The notes under the pieces are model-generated. The model had not been told where the DNA came from, searched no databases, and worked only from the letters and a program-made list of their open reading frames with translations. The translations under genes were made by a program, and so were the position numbers. A DNA stretch of 64,000 bases from contig JANQKC010000001.1 of assembly GCA_028281325.1 (NCBI GenBank), positions 1 to 64,000 of the forward strand. Direction: 5' to 3'. Shown here piece by piece: positions 9,258-17,062 of this stretch. Position 1 is the stretch's first letter, and every line of letters begins with the position of its first letter. This stretch comes from Alphaproteobacteria bacterium. Lineage in GTDB: Bacteria; Pseudomonadota; Alphaproteobacteria; UBA8366.

Positions 9258-10108
9258 TCCGGATACTCGCGTTTCTGTTGCTGATTGCTGCCGGCGCCCC
9301 CGTATCGGCGGGCACCCTGACCCTCGACGGCCGGATGGTTCAGGGCGGCATGGTCGTCGGGCGGACCGATCCGGGGACCGTGGTGACATTCCAGGGCAAG
9401 CCGATCCGGGTTTCCCCGGAGGGCGTCTTCGTCATCGGCTTCCACCGCGACGCGAAACCGGCGGCGTCGGTCGAACTCCAATTCCCGGATGGAAGCCGTC
9501 GCGTCGAAACGCTCGCCGTCGAACCACGCACATACAAGATTCAGCGCATCGACGGCTTGCCGCCCAGGATGGTGACGCCGCCGAAAGACGTGCTCGACCG
9601 GATCAAGCGCGAGAACCGGCTGATCAAGAAGGCGCGGACCGAGGACAGCGCGGTGCCGCACTTCCTGCGGGGCTGGCAATGGCCGGCAAAGGGGCGGATC
9701 AGCGGGGTCTACGGCAGCCAGCGGATTCTCAACGGCAAGCCGCGTCGCCCGCATTACGGCATCGATATCGCCGCGCCGGCGGGCACGCCGATCGTGGCGC
9801 CGTCCGATGGCGTCGTGCGGTTGGCGGAGACCGATCTCTATTACACCGGCGGCACGATCATCCTCGACCACGGACACGGCCTGAGTTCCGCCTTCCTGCA
9901 TATGCAGCGGGTCATGGTGACGCCGGGGCAATTCGTCAAGCAGGGGGATAAGATCGGCACCTTGGGATCGACCGGCCGGTCGACCGGGCCGCATCTCGAC
10001 TGGCGGATCAACCTGTTCGATGCGCGGCTCGACCCGCAGCTTCTGGTGCCGCCGATGACGCCGCCGAAGAAAAATCCGAAAAAGAGCGGCAAGCCCGCGA
10101 AACCCTGA
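9254..10108 (+). CDS. secreted M23-family peptidase (LytM-like)
   Basis: The 284-residue protein has a signal peptide (residues 1-19, cleavage near VSA-G), a small beta domain, and a C-terminal M23 domain with HYGID (H167, D171), H216 and GPHLDW (H247). It probably cleaves or scaffolds peptidoglycan in the periplasm. The usual HxH pair reads HLD, so the last zinc ligand is Asp rather than His, a variant to note. The C-terminal tail is Lys/Pro-rich. ATG 9254 overlaps the xseA stop by four bases. Confidence 0.88.
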   Translation: MIRILAFLLLIAAGAPVSAGTLTLDGRMVQGGMVVGRTDPGTVVTFQGKPIRVSPEGVFVIGFHRDAKPAASVELQFPDGSRRVETLAVEPRTYKIQRIDGLPPRMVTPPKDVLDRIKRENRLIKKARTEDSAVPHFLRGWQWPAKGRISGVYGSQRILNGKPRRPHYGIDIAAPAGTPIVAPSDGVVRLAETDLYYTGGTIILDHGHGLSSAFLHMQRVMVTPGQFVKQGDKIGTLGSTGRSTGPHLDWRINLFDARLDPQLLVPPMTPPKKNPKKSGKPAKP

Positions 10109-10117
10109 GCGCCGCGC

Positions 10118-11080
10118 TTAGCCAAGCCGGTCGAGCAGCGCGTCGAGCGCCGCGTCGTCTCGCCAGCGGATCGTGATCGGCAACGTGGCGAAGCGGTCGC
10201 GCACGACGTCGGGCAGGCGCACCCAATCTTTCTCCGTCGTCACCGGCAGCGCGTCGAGCATGGCCGCCTTGTCGAGCAACCAGCCGATCTGCGCCGGATT
10301 GAAGATATGATGATCGGCAAAGGATCGCGTTCCGGCGATCGTGCACCCGACCGCTTCCAGCGTGGCGTAGAATTTCTCCGGCCGGGCGATCCCGGCGAAG
10401 GCGAAGACGGTCTTGCCGGTCAGGTGGTCGGTGTCGGCCGGCACGATGTCGGCGTGCAGTACCGGCAGACCGGACGGCAGAACCTCTCGAATTCCCGCCT
10501 CGTCTTCGCCTAGCAGGATGGCCGCGTCCGCACGGGCGATGCCGTCCGCATACGGTTCGCGTAACGGCCCTGCCGGCATCACCCGGCGGTTGCCGAGCCC
10601 GTAGCGGCCGTCGATGACGATCACGGACAGGTCCTTTCGAAGCGATGGGTTTTGGAACCCATCGTCCATGACGACCACATCCGCCCCGTAATGCGCGGCC
10701 GCCGCGCCGCCGGATGGCCGGTGCCGCGCGATCCAACAGGGCGCCGTGCGCGCCAGCAGCAAGGCTTCGTCGCCGGCGTGTTCGGCCCGGTGTCGCGTCG
10801 GGTCGACCCGGGTCGGACCCGTTATGGTGCCGCCGTAGCCTCGGCTCAGGAAATGCGGCGTCGCGCCACGCGCGATCAGCCGGTCGGCGATGGCGATCGC
10901 CACAGGCGTCTTGCCGGCGCCGCCGGCGACCAGATTGCCGACGCAGAGGACGGGCGCCTTGACGCGGCGCGTCTTTTTGATGGCGCGGCGCATCCGGCCG
11001 GCCGCGGTCACGCCGTGCGACAAAGGCGACAGTAAGCGCGCCATCAGACCGTCATGTTGCCAGAATTTCGGCGCCTTCAT
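10118..11080 (-). CDS. lpxK: tetraacyldisaccharide 4'-kinase LpxK
   Basis: The 320-residue inner-membrane-associated kinase phosphorylates the 4' position of the lipid A disaccharide to give lipid IVA. The family start KAPKFWQHDGL, the P-loop NLVAGGAGKTP (residues 49-59) and DDGFQNPSL are present. It overlaps the waaA stop by four bases (ATGA at 11080-11077), so it is the last gene of the leftward lipid A operon and is converged upon by the M23 gene with a 9-base gap. The start at 11080 is set by this overlap. Confidence 0.94.
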   Translation of the reverse strand: MKAPKFWQHDGLMARLLSPLSHGVTAAGRMRRAIKKTRRVKAPVLCVGNLVAGGAGKTPVAIAIADRLIARGATPHFLSRGYGGTITGPTRVDPTRHRAEHAGDEALLLARTAPCWIARHRPSGGAAAAHYGADVVVMDDGFQNPSLRKDLSVIVIDGRYGLGNRRVMPAGPLREPYADGIARADAAILLGEDEAGIREVLPSGLPVLHADIVPADTDHLTGKTVFAFAGIARPEKFYATLEAVGCTIAGTRSFADHHIFNPAQIGWLLDKAAMLDALPVTTEKDWVRLPDVVRDRFATLPITIRWRDDAALDALLDRLG

Positions 11081-12360
11081 GATACGGGTCCGCCGAGGCG
11101 GTCGAGGTACGGGGTTAGCCGCTCGCAAACGCGGTCGATGACGCCGGCATGCCGGTCCGCGACGGATTTAGCCGCGGCGGCCAGGGCCGTTCGGCGTTCC
11201 GCGTCCTGCAGCAATTGTCCCACGGCGTCCGCCAGCGCTTCGCCGTCCGCGCATTGGAGGGCGCCGCCGGCCTGCGCCATCTCGTCGGCGACGGCTTGGG
11301 TCTTCTTCATGTCCGGGCCGTGCAGGATCGCGCAGCCGAGTTGGGCCGGCTCCATCAGGTTATGGCCGCCGACTTCGCCGAAGCTGCCGCCGATCATCGC
11401 GACCGGCGCCACCCGGTAGAGCAGGCCGAGTTCGCCCATGGTGTCGGCGAGATAGATATCGTGATCGTCGGCCGGAAGCTCGCCGGCGGACCGGCGCGCG
11501 ATGCGGAACCCACGGCCGCGAAGTGTCGCCGCAATCGCATCGGCGCGGGCCGGGTGCCGGGGCGCGATCATCGTCAGCAGGGAGGGATGGTCCGCGCGCA
11601 GCGCGCTGTGGACATCCGCCGCAATGGCCTCTTCGCCGTCATGGGTGCTGGCCGCAAGCCAGACGGTCCGATCCGCGACGACGGATTGTAACGCGGACAG
11701 ATCGGCCGCGTCGGCGGCCAAGGGCAAGGCGGAGTATTTCAGGTTGCCGACGCAGTCCACCGTGGCCGGGCCGAGCGCTCGGAACCATTCCGCCTGTTCG
11801 TCGCTCTGCGCCAGGATCAGGTCGAAGCTGCCGAGCAAAGCGCCGGCGAATCCCGAGGCGCGGCGCCAGCGCGCAAAGGAACGCGGCGACAGGCGGGCGT
11901 TGATCAGCGCGGCGGGGATGCCGTGGCGGCCAATCGCCGTCAACAGATTCGGCCAAAGCTCGGACTCCATCCAAAGCGCGGCATCGGGTTTCCAATGTTC
12001 GAAAAAGTGGTCCACCCAGGCGGGACAATCCATCGGCGCGAATTGGTGAAAGCTGCCCTTTGGCAGCCGGGTTTCCATGAGTTGGGCGGAGGTCACGGTG
12101 CCGGTCGTGACCAGCACGGAAGTGCCGGGCCGTTCCGTCGTCAGCCGGTCGACCAGGGCGAGGGCGGACTGCGATTCGCCGACGCTGGCCGCGTGCAGCC
12201 AAATCAGCGGGCCGTCCGGGCGCGGCCGGGAGGCGATACCGCGTCGTTCGTCGAGCCGGACCGGATCTTCCTTGCCCTGATGGAGTCGACGGCGCAGTAA
12301 CCGGTTGAGCACCGGGGCGGCGAGCGCGGAGGTCATCCGATATGCGGGAAGGGCAACCAT
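11077..12360 (-). CDS. waaA: 3-deoxy-D-manno-octulosonic acid transferase
   Basis: The 427-residue GT30-like glycosyltransferase transfers Kdo to lipid IVA at the inner membrane. LHAASVGESQSALAL lies near residues 55-69, and the C-terminal NDP-sugar-type region with MIGGSFGEVGGHNLMEPAQLG is intact. An N-terminal hydrophobic segment probably anchors it. It sits between the DUF374 acyltransferase gene (4-base gap) and lpxK (4-base overlap). The number of Kdo residues it adds cannot be told from sequence here. Confidence 0.94.
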   Translation of the reverse strand: MVALPAYRMTSALAAPVLNRLLRRRLHQGKEDPVRLDERRGIASRPRPDGPLIWLHAASVGESQSALALVDRLTTERPGTSVLVTTGTVTSAQLMETRLPKGSFHQFAPMDCPAWVDHFFEHWKPDAALWMESELWPNLLTAIGRHGIPAALINARLSPRSFARWRRASGFAGALLGSFDLILAQSDEQAEWFRALGPATVDCVGNLKYSALPLAADAADLSALQSVVADRTVWLAASTHDGEEAIAADVHSALRADHPSLLTMIAPRHPARADAIAATLRGRGFRIARRSAGELPADDHDIYLADTMGELGLLYRVAPVAMIGGSFGEVGGHNLMEPAQLGCAILHGPDMKKTQAVADEMAQAGGALQCADGEALADAVGQLLQDAERRTALAAAAKSVADRHAGVIDRVCERLTPYLDRLGGPVS

Positions 12361-12364
12361 GGTG

Positions 12365-13075
12365 TCAGGACCGGATTCCGGTTTCCGCCGGCGCGATATG
12401 CGGCTGGTTGACCATATCGTCCGCCTGATTCGTCAGGTCGGTCAAGCGGCGTTCGACTTCCGCGCGTTTCGCCTCCATGGCGGTGTCATCCGCGTCGGCC
12501 GGCACCGCGATCGCGTCGCCCCACAGGAACTGGCCGCGGGAAAAGAGCAGCGGCAGGATAAACCGATCCCAACTGCCGAAGACATGCCGGGGGCGCGCCG
12601 AATAGGTCAGCGGAAATATCGGTGCGTTCGTCATACGGGCCAGTTGGACGATTCCGAGGCTGGCGCGCATCCGGGGGCCGCGCGGGCCGTCCGGCGTGAT
12701 CCCGACCGCGCCGCCCTCGCGCAGGACGCGGCGCAACTTCAAGAGCGCTTCCGCGCCGCCTTTCCGGGTCGACCCCGCGATCGTTCGCATGCCGAAATGC
12801 GCCATGGTTTTCGAGATGAGCTGCCCGTCGCCATGGCTTGAGATCAAGACATGCATTTTGCCCCGATGCCGCCAGCCGCAAGGCATCATGAACAGGCGGC
12901 CGTGCCACGCGGCGATGATCAACGGTTTTCCTTGTTCGAACAACTGGTTCGCGGGCTCCTCGCCTGTCATCCGCCAACGGCCGGTGAGCCAGACCAGGCG
13001 GATATACTGCGCCGCGATCCAGCACAGGATTCGCTGTACCGCGGGCCGCTTGAAGATTTGCTTGAGCTGCCGCAA
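12365..13075 (-). CDS. DUF374 lysophospholipid acyltransferase-like protein
   Basis: The 236-residue protein belongs to the DUF374 group: WHGRLFMMP near residue 58, SSHGDGQLISKTMAHFG near 79, and GITPDGPRGPRM near 125-136. These correspond to the acyltransferase HxxxxD-like and PEG-like positions. In this context it probably acylates lipid A or another glycolipid at the inner membrane. The start codon is TTG at 13075, directly after the stop of the ABC transporter gene and without an obvious Shine-Dalgarno, so translational coupling is likely. Confidence 0.85.
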   Translation of the reverse strand: MRQLKQIFKRPAVQRILCWIAAQYIRLVWLTGRWRMTGEEPANQLFEQGKPLIIAAWHGRLFMMPCGWRHRGKMHVLISSHGDGQLISKTMAHFGMRTIAGSTRKGGAEALLKLRRVLREGGAVGITPDGPRGPRMRASLGIVQLARMTNAPIFPLTYSARPRHVFGSWDRFILPLLFSRGQFLWGDAIAVPADADDTAMEAKRAEVERRLTDLTNQADDMVNQPHIAPAETGIRS

Positions 13076-13078
13076 CGA

Positions 13079-14896
13079 TCACGCTTGCGCCGCCCGGGCT
13101 TTGGCCGGGCCGGCCTCGCCCAGGGTCATGCTGTCTTCGAATTGCATTTGGCACAGGCGGGCGTAGACGCCGCCACGCGATAACAGCTCCTGATGCGTGC
13201 CGCTGTCGACGACCCGCCCCTGGTCGAGCACGTAGATGACATCCGCGTTGACGACGGTCGATAGGCGATGGGCGATGACCAAGGTGGTGCGGCCTTTCAT
13301 CAGGCGCGTCAGGGCGGTTTGAACCTGTCGCTCGGATTCGGAATCGAGCGCCGATGTCGCCTCATCCAAAAGCAATATCGGGGCGTTCCGCAGCATCGCC
13401 CGGGCAATCGCCAGCCGTTGCCGTTGACCGCCCGACACCCGCATGCCGCGTTCGCCGATGACCGTATCGTAGCCGTCGGGCAGTTGTTCGATGAAGTCAT
13501 GCGCCGCGGCGGCCTTGGCGGCGTCGATTACCTCCGCCGCGCCAGCGGATGGGCGGCCGTAGAGGATGTTGGCGCGCACCGTATCGTTAAACAGCGTCAC
13601 TTCCTGGCTGACCAGCGCGATGGACCCGCGCAGCGACGCGAGCGACGTGTCGCGGACATCCTGCCCGTCGATCGTTACCGTGCCCGACTTGGGATCGAAG
13701 AAGCGGAGGATCAAGTTGAGGATCGTCGACTTGCCGGCCCCGGACGGTCCGACCAACGCGACGGTCTTGCCCGGTGGCGCGTCGATGGTGACGCCGTGCA
13801 GCGCGATCTTCTGGTCGTCATAGGAGAACTGAACGTCATCCAGCAGCACATGGCCGTCGGTGATCTGCAACGGCGTTGCGTCGTCCGCATCGGCGATGTC
13901 CGGGCGATAGTCGATGACCGCGTAGACCCGTTCCAGCGCGGCCAGCCCGTGCTGCAGGTTTGCGTTCAAGTTCGCCAGGCTGCGCAGCGGTTGGTAGGAC
14001 GCCGCCATGGCGACGAAGAAGGTCATGAACTGGCCGATCGTCGTGCCGCCTTGGCTGACCTGATATCCGCCCCACGCCAGGACGAAGGCGATGGCGACGC
14101 CGGCCAGGCTTTCCATGATCGGATAGGATCGTGACCGGGTCCGGCCGGCCTTGAATTGCAGCGCGTAGACGCGCTCGAAGACCGTGTTGGCGCGGACGCG
14201 TTCGTAATCCTCCATGCCGTAGGCTTTGACCTGCCGGAAACCCTTGAAAACTTCGTCCAGGAAGCCGGTCACCTCGCCCAGCGAGATCTGCGTGTTCTTG
14301 GACAACCGCCGGATGCGCCGCCCAATGTAGAGGATCGGGAACACGCTGATCGGCAGAATGACCAGGGCGATCGCGGCCATCTGCCAATTGGTATGGATCA
14401 TCACGCCGCCGAGCACGATGATGGTCAGCAAATCGCGGCCGAAACCGGTGAAGGTCTTCACGGTCGCGTCGCGCGTGTAGTTCACGTCGTTCAGGAAGCG
14501 TGAGATCAGCTTGCCGGTCGAATCGTCGTGCAGGTATTTCATGTCGGCGTTGATCAGCCGGCCGAACATTTCGTTCTGCATCATGACGTTCACGCGCAGC
14601 CCCAGCTTCTGCATCATCACGGCCTGACCGTAGCTGGCGAAGCCTTTGGCGACCGACACGGCGAGGAACGCCAACGGCAAGATGAAGATGAGCGAATCGT
14701 CGCCTTCGACGAGGACTTTGTCCAGGGCGGGCTGGATAAGCTTGGCCTGCGTTCCGGTCGCCAGTGCGACGAGGATCATGCAGCTGACGCCTACGGCGAT
14801 CTTGCCGACGTGGTGGCGCAGATAGTCGCGGAACAGTCGGCGAATGAGGTCTTTCGCCGACGATTCGAACTGGAATTTCTTACCCTTGCGCGTCAC
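13079..14896 (-). CDS. MsbA-like ABC transporter (fused membrane and ATPase domains)
   Basis: The roughly 605-residue half-transporter has an N-terminal six-helix membrane domain and a C-terminal nucleotide-binding domain with Walker A GPSGAGKST, signature SGGQRQRLAIARA and Walker B ILLLDEATSALD. In this operon with waaA, lpxK and a DUF374 gene, flipping of lipid A across the inner membrane is the likely role. The start is GTG 14896, six bases after GAGGAG; the frame also allows TTG 14899. It is the first recognisable gene of the leftward operon. Confidence 0.9.
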   Translation of the reverse strand: MTRKGKKFQFESSAKDLIRRLFRDYLRHHVGKIAVGVSCMILVALATGTQAKLIQPALDKVLVEGDDSLIFILPLAFLAVSVAKGFASYGQAVMMQKLGLRVNVMMQNEMFGRLINADMKYLHDDSTGKLISRFLNDVNYTRDATVKTFTGFGRDLLTIIVLGGVMIHTNWQMAAIALVILPISVFPILYIGRRIRRLSKNTQISLGEVTGFLDEVFKGFRQVKAYGMEDYERVRANTVFERVYALQFKAGRTRSRSYPIMESLAGVAIAFVLAWGGYQVSQGGTTIGQFMTFFVAMAASYQPLRSLANLNANLQHGLAALERVYAVIDYRPDIADADDATPLQITDGHVLLDDVQFSYDDQKIALHGVTIDAPPGKTVALVGPSGAGKSTILNLILRFFDPKSGTVTIDGQDVRDTSLASLRGSIALVSQEVTLFNDTVRANILYGRPSAGAAEVIDAAKAAAAHDFIEQLPDGYDTVIGERGMRVSGGQRQRLAIARAMLRNAPILLLDEATSALDSESERQVQTALTRLMKGRTTLVIAHRLSTVVNADVIYVLDQGRVVDSGTHQELLSRGGVYARLCQMQFEDSMTLGEAGPAKARAAQA

Positions 14897-14998
14897 CAAC
14901 GACTCCTCGCTGTGTGCGGCAGAGGTATAGCATGAGGGGGTAGATCGACAAACCGCTGTTATGCGGGCGGTTGCGCCGATTGTCGCCGCGGGCTCAAC

Positions 14999-15472
14999 CT
15001 ATTTTTGAGCAGGTGCGGCACGTTGCCTGTTCAAGCAGGCTTCGTAGAGTTGCTGACGGTATCTCTGGGCATCCGCACGCGCGAAATCCTTGAAAACGCG
15101 GCTTTCGCCGCCGCGGAAGTTGCCCGACATGACGTCGAATTCACGTTGCATCTGTCGGGCGGCGGTGTGGTCGGCATATTCGCGGCACGATGACACGTTC
15201 GGCGGCGGGCCCGCCTGACTGGCTGCTGGCGCCGGGCGCGGCGAATGCTTCGTGCGCTGCGGCCACGAACAGCCGGCGACCACGATGGATACCCCTATCG
15301 CCGCTGCCCAGAACGCAACGTTCAGTCGATCCTTTTGAAGTCGAGGTGTAATAGCCAGTCCCCAGTCCCGAAATTTCACCCGCCGTCGATGTAATGTGGG
15401 CCCTTGCGCGACGCTCGGCAAGCCCGGAACCGCCTGAATTGGTGACAAGAATGCGACCTTTCGCCTCGTCAT
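14999..15472 (-). CDS. small putative lipoprotein, start uncertain
   Basis: The frame gives up to 157 residues. A hydrophobic stretch AAAIGVSIVVAGC ends in a lipobox-like VAGC, followed by a Pro/Ala-rich linker and a charged C-terminal domain containing SSCREYADHTAARQMQREF and a second cysteine near the end. If the lipobox is used, the true start must lie close upstream (a GTG about 38 residues before the Cys, or a CTG after an AAAAGGA), since the ATG at 15472, although preceded by GGAAAGG, would give a very long leader. Function is unknown; it faces a divergent lipoprotein gene. Confidence 0.6.
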   Translation of the reverse strand: MTRRKVAFLSPIQAVPGLPSVAQGPTLHRRRVKFRDWGLAITPRLQKDRLNVAFWAAAIGVSIVVAGCSWPQRTKHSPRPAPAASQAGPPPNVSSCREYADHTAARQMQREFDVMSGNFRGGESRVFKDFARADAQRYRQQLYEACLNRQRAAPAQK

Positions 15473-15612
15473 GATCGCGGCCTTTCCGTGATCCGTACTT
15501 AACCATTTAATAATGCGCGGGTTTTATGTTTACGGTGCCTCCGCGCGACAAGGTGGAGGGTTTTGGACGCCATGGGTACCAGGGTCCGTTTCTGCGCAAG
15601 GAATGTCATCGG

Positions 15613-16083
15613 ATGAAAAGAGTCTTGTGTCTGTTCGCCCTGGCGCTGGTCATTTCGTCCTGCGCCGTGACCGACCGCAGGAATAAACTGGCCGTCGCCA
15701 CGGTGACCGGCGGGGTTGCCGGCGCTTTCGTCGGCTGGACGGTTTTCGGCCCTGGCGGTTCCGGTATTCTCGGATCGCTCGTGGTGGGCGGCTTGGGCGC
15801 GGGGGCGGGGTATCTGGCGACCGATACGCTGTTGCCGCGCGAACGCGAATCCTTCCACCGCGCGACCTATCACAGCCTGCAAGGCACGCCGGAAGGCCAG
15901 TCGACCCACTGGAAGAGCAAGGATTCCGGTACGACCGCCAGAATCACGCCGCTGCGCAGTTTTCGCACCAAGGACGGTAAGCTTTGCCGAGAGTTCGTGG
16001 TTGATTTCACGATCGGCAAGTCCCGTGACTCGGTCAAGCGCGTCGCTTGCCGCGGCGTCGACGGGTCTTGGCAAACCATTTGA
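15613..16083 (+). CDS. surface-antigen-like lipoprotein with glycine zipper
   Basis: The 156-residue protein begins with a lipoprotein signal: MKRVLCLFALALVISSC with the lipobox Cys at residue 17. A glycine-zipper region follows (VTGGVAGAFVGWTVFGPGG and GGLGAGAGYLATD), then a C-terminal domain like that of the RT0821/Lpp0805 rickettsial-type surface antigen family (KLCREFVVDFTIG, RVACRGVDGSW). It is likely an outer-membrane lipoprotein. AAGGA at about 15599 fits the ATG at 15613; the longer upstream frame is ignored. Confidence 0.82.
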   Translation: MKRVLCLFALALVISSCAVTDRRNKLAVATVTGGVAGAFVGWTVFGPGGSGILGSLVVGGLGAGAGYLATDTLLPRERESFHRATYHSLQGTPEGQSTHWKSKDSGTTARITPLRSFRTKDGKLCREFVVDFTIGKSRDSVKRVACRGVDGSWQTI

Positions 16084-16107
16084 AGCCACCGAGTCCGCAA
16101 GGGCGAT

Positions 16108-16137
16108 AAAAAAAGGGCCGCGCTCGAAGCACGGCCC
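16108..16137 (-). terminator. intrinsic terminator of the small RNA
   Basis: On the minus strand the GGGCCG/CGGCCC stem (16137-16132 with 16120-16115) closes over a GTGCTTCGAGCG-type loop and runs straight into seven T (16114-16108). It is the strongest intrinsic terminator seen in the window and forms the 3' end of the small RNA. It could also stop read-through from the sox operon. Confidence 0.85.
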
Positions 16138-16189
16138 AAGTCTAGGGAGGAAACGCCCAAGAAGTGCGGCAAGGTAAGATTTACCTTGC
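16108..16189 (-). ncRNA. MmgR/alpha-r8-like small regulatory RNA
   Basis: About 82 bases on the minus strand fold as three parts. First is a perfect 9-bp 5' hairpin, GCAAGGTAA and TTACCTTGC around a 3-base loop (16169-16189). Next comes an unpaired stretch containing UUUCCUCCCU (16153-16144), which is complementary to a Shine-Dalgarno sequence. Last is a strong terminator. This order and the exact UUUCCUCCCU match what I recall of the alphaproteobacterial alpha-r8 family, whose Sinorhizobium member MmgR (about 77 nt) limits phasin/PHB granule production. The family assignment is from memory and not from a covariance-model search. The gene lies alone downstream of soxG. The 5' end is inferred from the hairpin and could differ by some bases. 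Confidence 0.65.
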
Positions 16190-16228
16190 AATGCAACATG
16201 AACTTGGACGACTCATGTTGCAACGCAA
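16186..16228 (-). promoter_or_regulatory. paired TTGCA-n-TGCAA palindromes at the small RNA promoter
   Basis: TTGCA-A-TGCAA (16186-16196) and TTGCA-A-CGCAA (16218-16228) start exactly 32 bases apart, about three helix turns. A third imperfect copy lies at 16321-16330. GCAACATGA (16193-16201) and TCATGTTGC (16213-16221) also form a perfect 9-base inverted repeat. Read on the minus strand, TTGCAA and CATGTT are 17 bases apart and could be -35 and -10 boxes of the small RNA. A dimeric regulator is expected to bind; PhaR-like regulators of polyhydroxyalkanoate genes recognise similar TGC/GCA-rich sites, but that link is inference. Confidence 0.55.
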
Positions 16229-16357
16229 TATATGGCAAAGCATGCCCAAATATTCAAGGTCAATCGGCGTAAAATCGGGGGATAACTTGTCGCACCCGCG
16301 CATGGCTGGGTTGCAGTTGCTGCATTGCAACAGAGCCTTGAGGGATTCGCGCCGGAT

Positions 16358-17062
16358 TCAACCGCGCGTTTCGCGCAAGGCCCGCAAGGCCGACCGGCCT
16401 GCCAAGCCGCCGAGATATTCGTCCATGGCATCGACCAGAACATCCCATAAATAGAGCGCCGAGGCGCTGTCGGCCAGGATATGGAAGGTGGGAACGTTGC
16501 CGTGGTCCTGCCGGACGATCTGCGCCGAGAGTCGCGCGAGGGACGTTTGCGCCACGGCGAGATCTTCGAATCGGCCGATCCGCAGGTCCACGCCGCAAAG
16601 CTTTTGCAGACAAGCGGGTGCCTTGCCCCCGCATAACACGAACCAGACATGGCTATCGCGACGCGGGACCGGATAGCAGCCGCCGGCGGGAGGGCGGTTC
16701 TCGAGGCGGCTGACGGTGTTGTCCCGGCTGTCGATGTCGCCGAGGATTGTCACCTCGGTGTCCGCCAACCGGATGGCCAACGCGCCGTCGGTTTGCCGCT
16801 CCGCGCGGTTGTTCCGGGCCGGTATCGTGACGGCCTGCCGGGACAGCCATTCGAGTGTCTGCGGCCCTTTGAAGCCGATGCGCGGCAAGGGCGACAAGTC
16901 GATGAGCGCCATGCGGGACGGCAGGCCGCCGCGTCCCGGATAACCGTCGGCGATGGCGGTATCGCCGCAATCGGCGAAGACCGCGCCGGCGTCGCGCAAA
17001 CGGCGATACACGAAGCTGCGGCGGGAGTATTGCGTCGGGTCGACCGGCACGGCGCTGCTCAT
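16358..17062 (-). CDS. soxG: sarcosine oxidase gamma subunit
   Basis: The 234-residue protein matches SoxG-type subunits, which share the aminomethyltransferase (GcvT-like) fold and complete the heterotetramer. Conserved-looking segments include MALIDLSPLPRIGFKGPQTLEWLSRQAV and LADSASALYLWDVLVDAMDEYLGGL. ATG 17062 overlaps the soxA stop by four bases (ATGA), so it is the last gene of soxBDAG. SoxG is the least conserved subunit and the call leans on operon position. Confidence 0.85.
   Translation of the reverse strand: MSSAVPVDPTQYSRRSFVYRRLRDAGAVFADCGDTAIADGYPGRGGLPSRMALIDLSPLPRIGFKGPQTLEWLSRQAVTIPARNNRAERQTDGALAIRLADTEVTILGDIDSRDNTVSRLENRPPAGGCYPVPRRDSHVWFVLCGGKAPACLQKLCGVDLRIGRFEDLAVAQTSLARLSAQIVRQDHGNVPTFHILADSASALYLWDVLVDAMDEYLGGLAGRSALRALRETRG

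Noticed and set aside
16164-16454. Rightward frame of 96 residues across the small RNA and the soxG 3' end
   Set aside because: It overlaps soxG on the other strand and has no recognisable coding features; the hairpins explain this DNA better.
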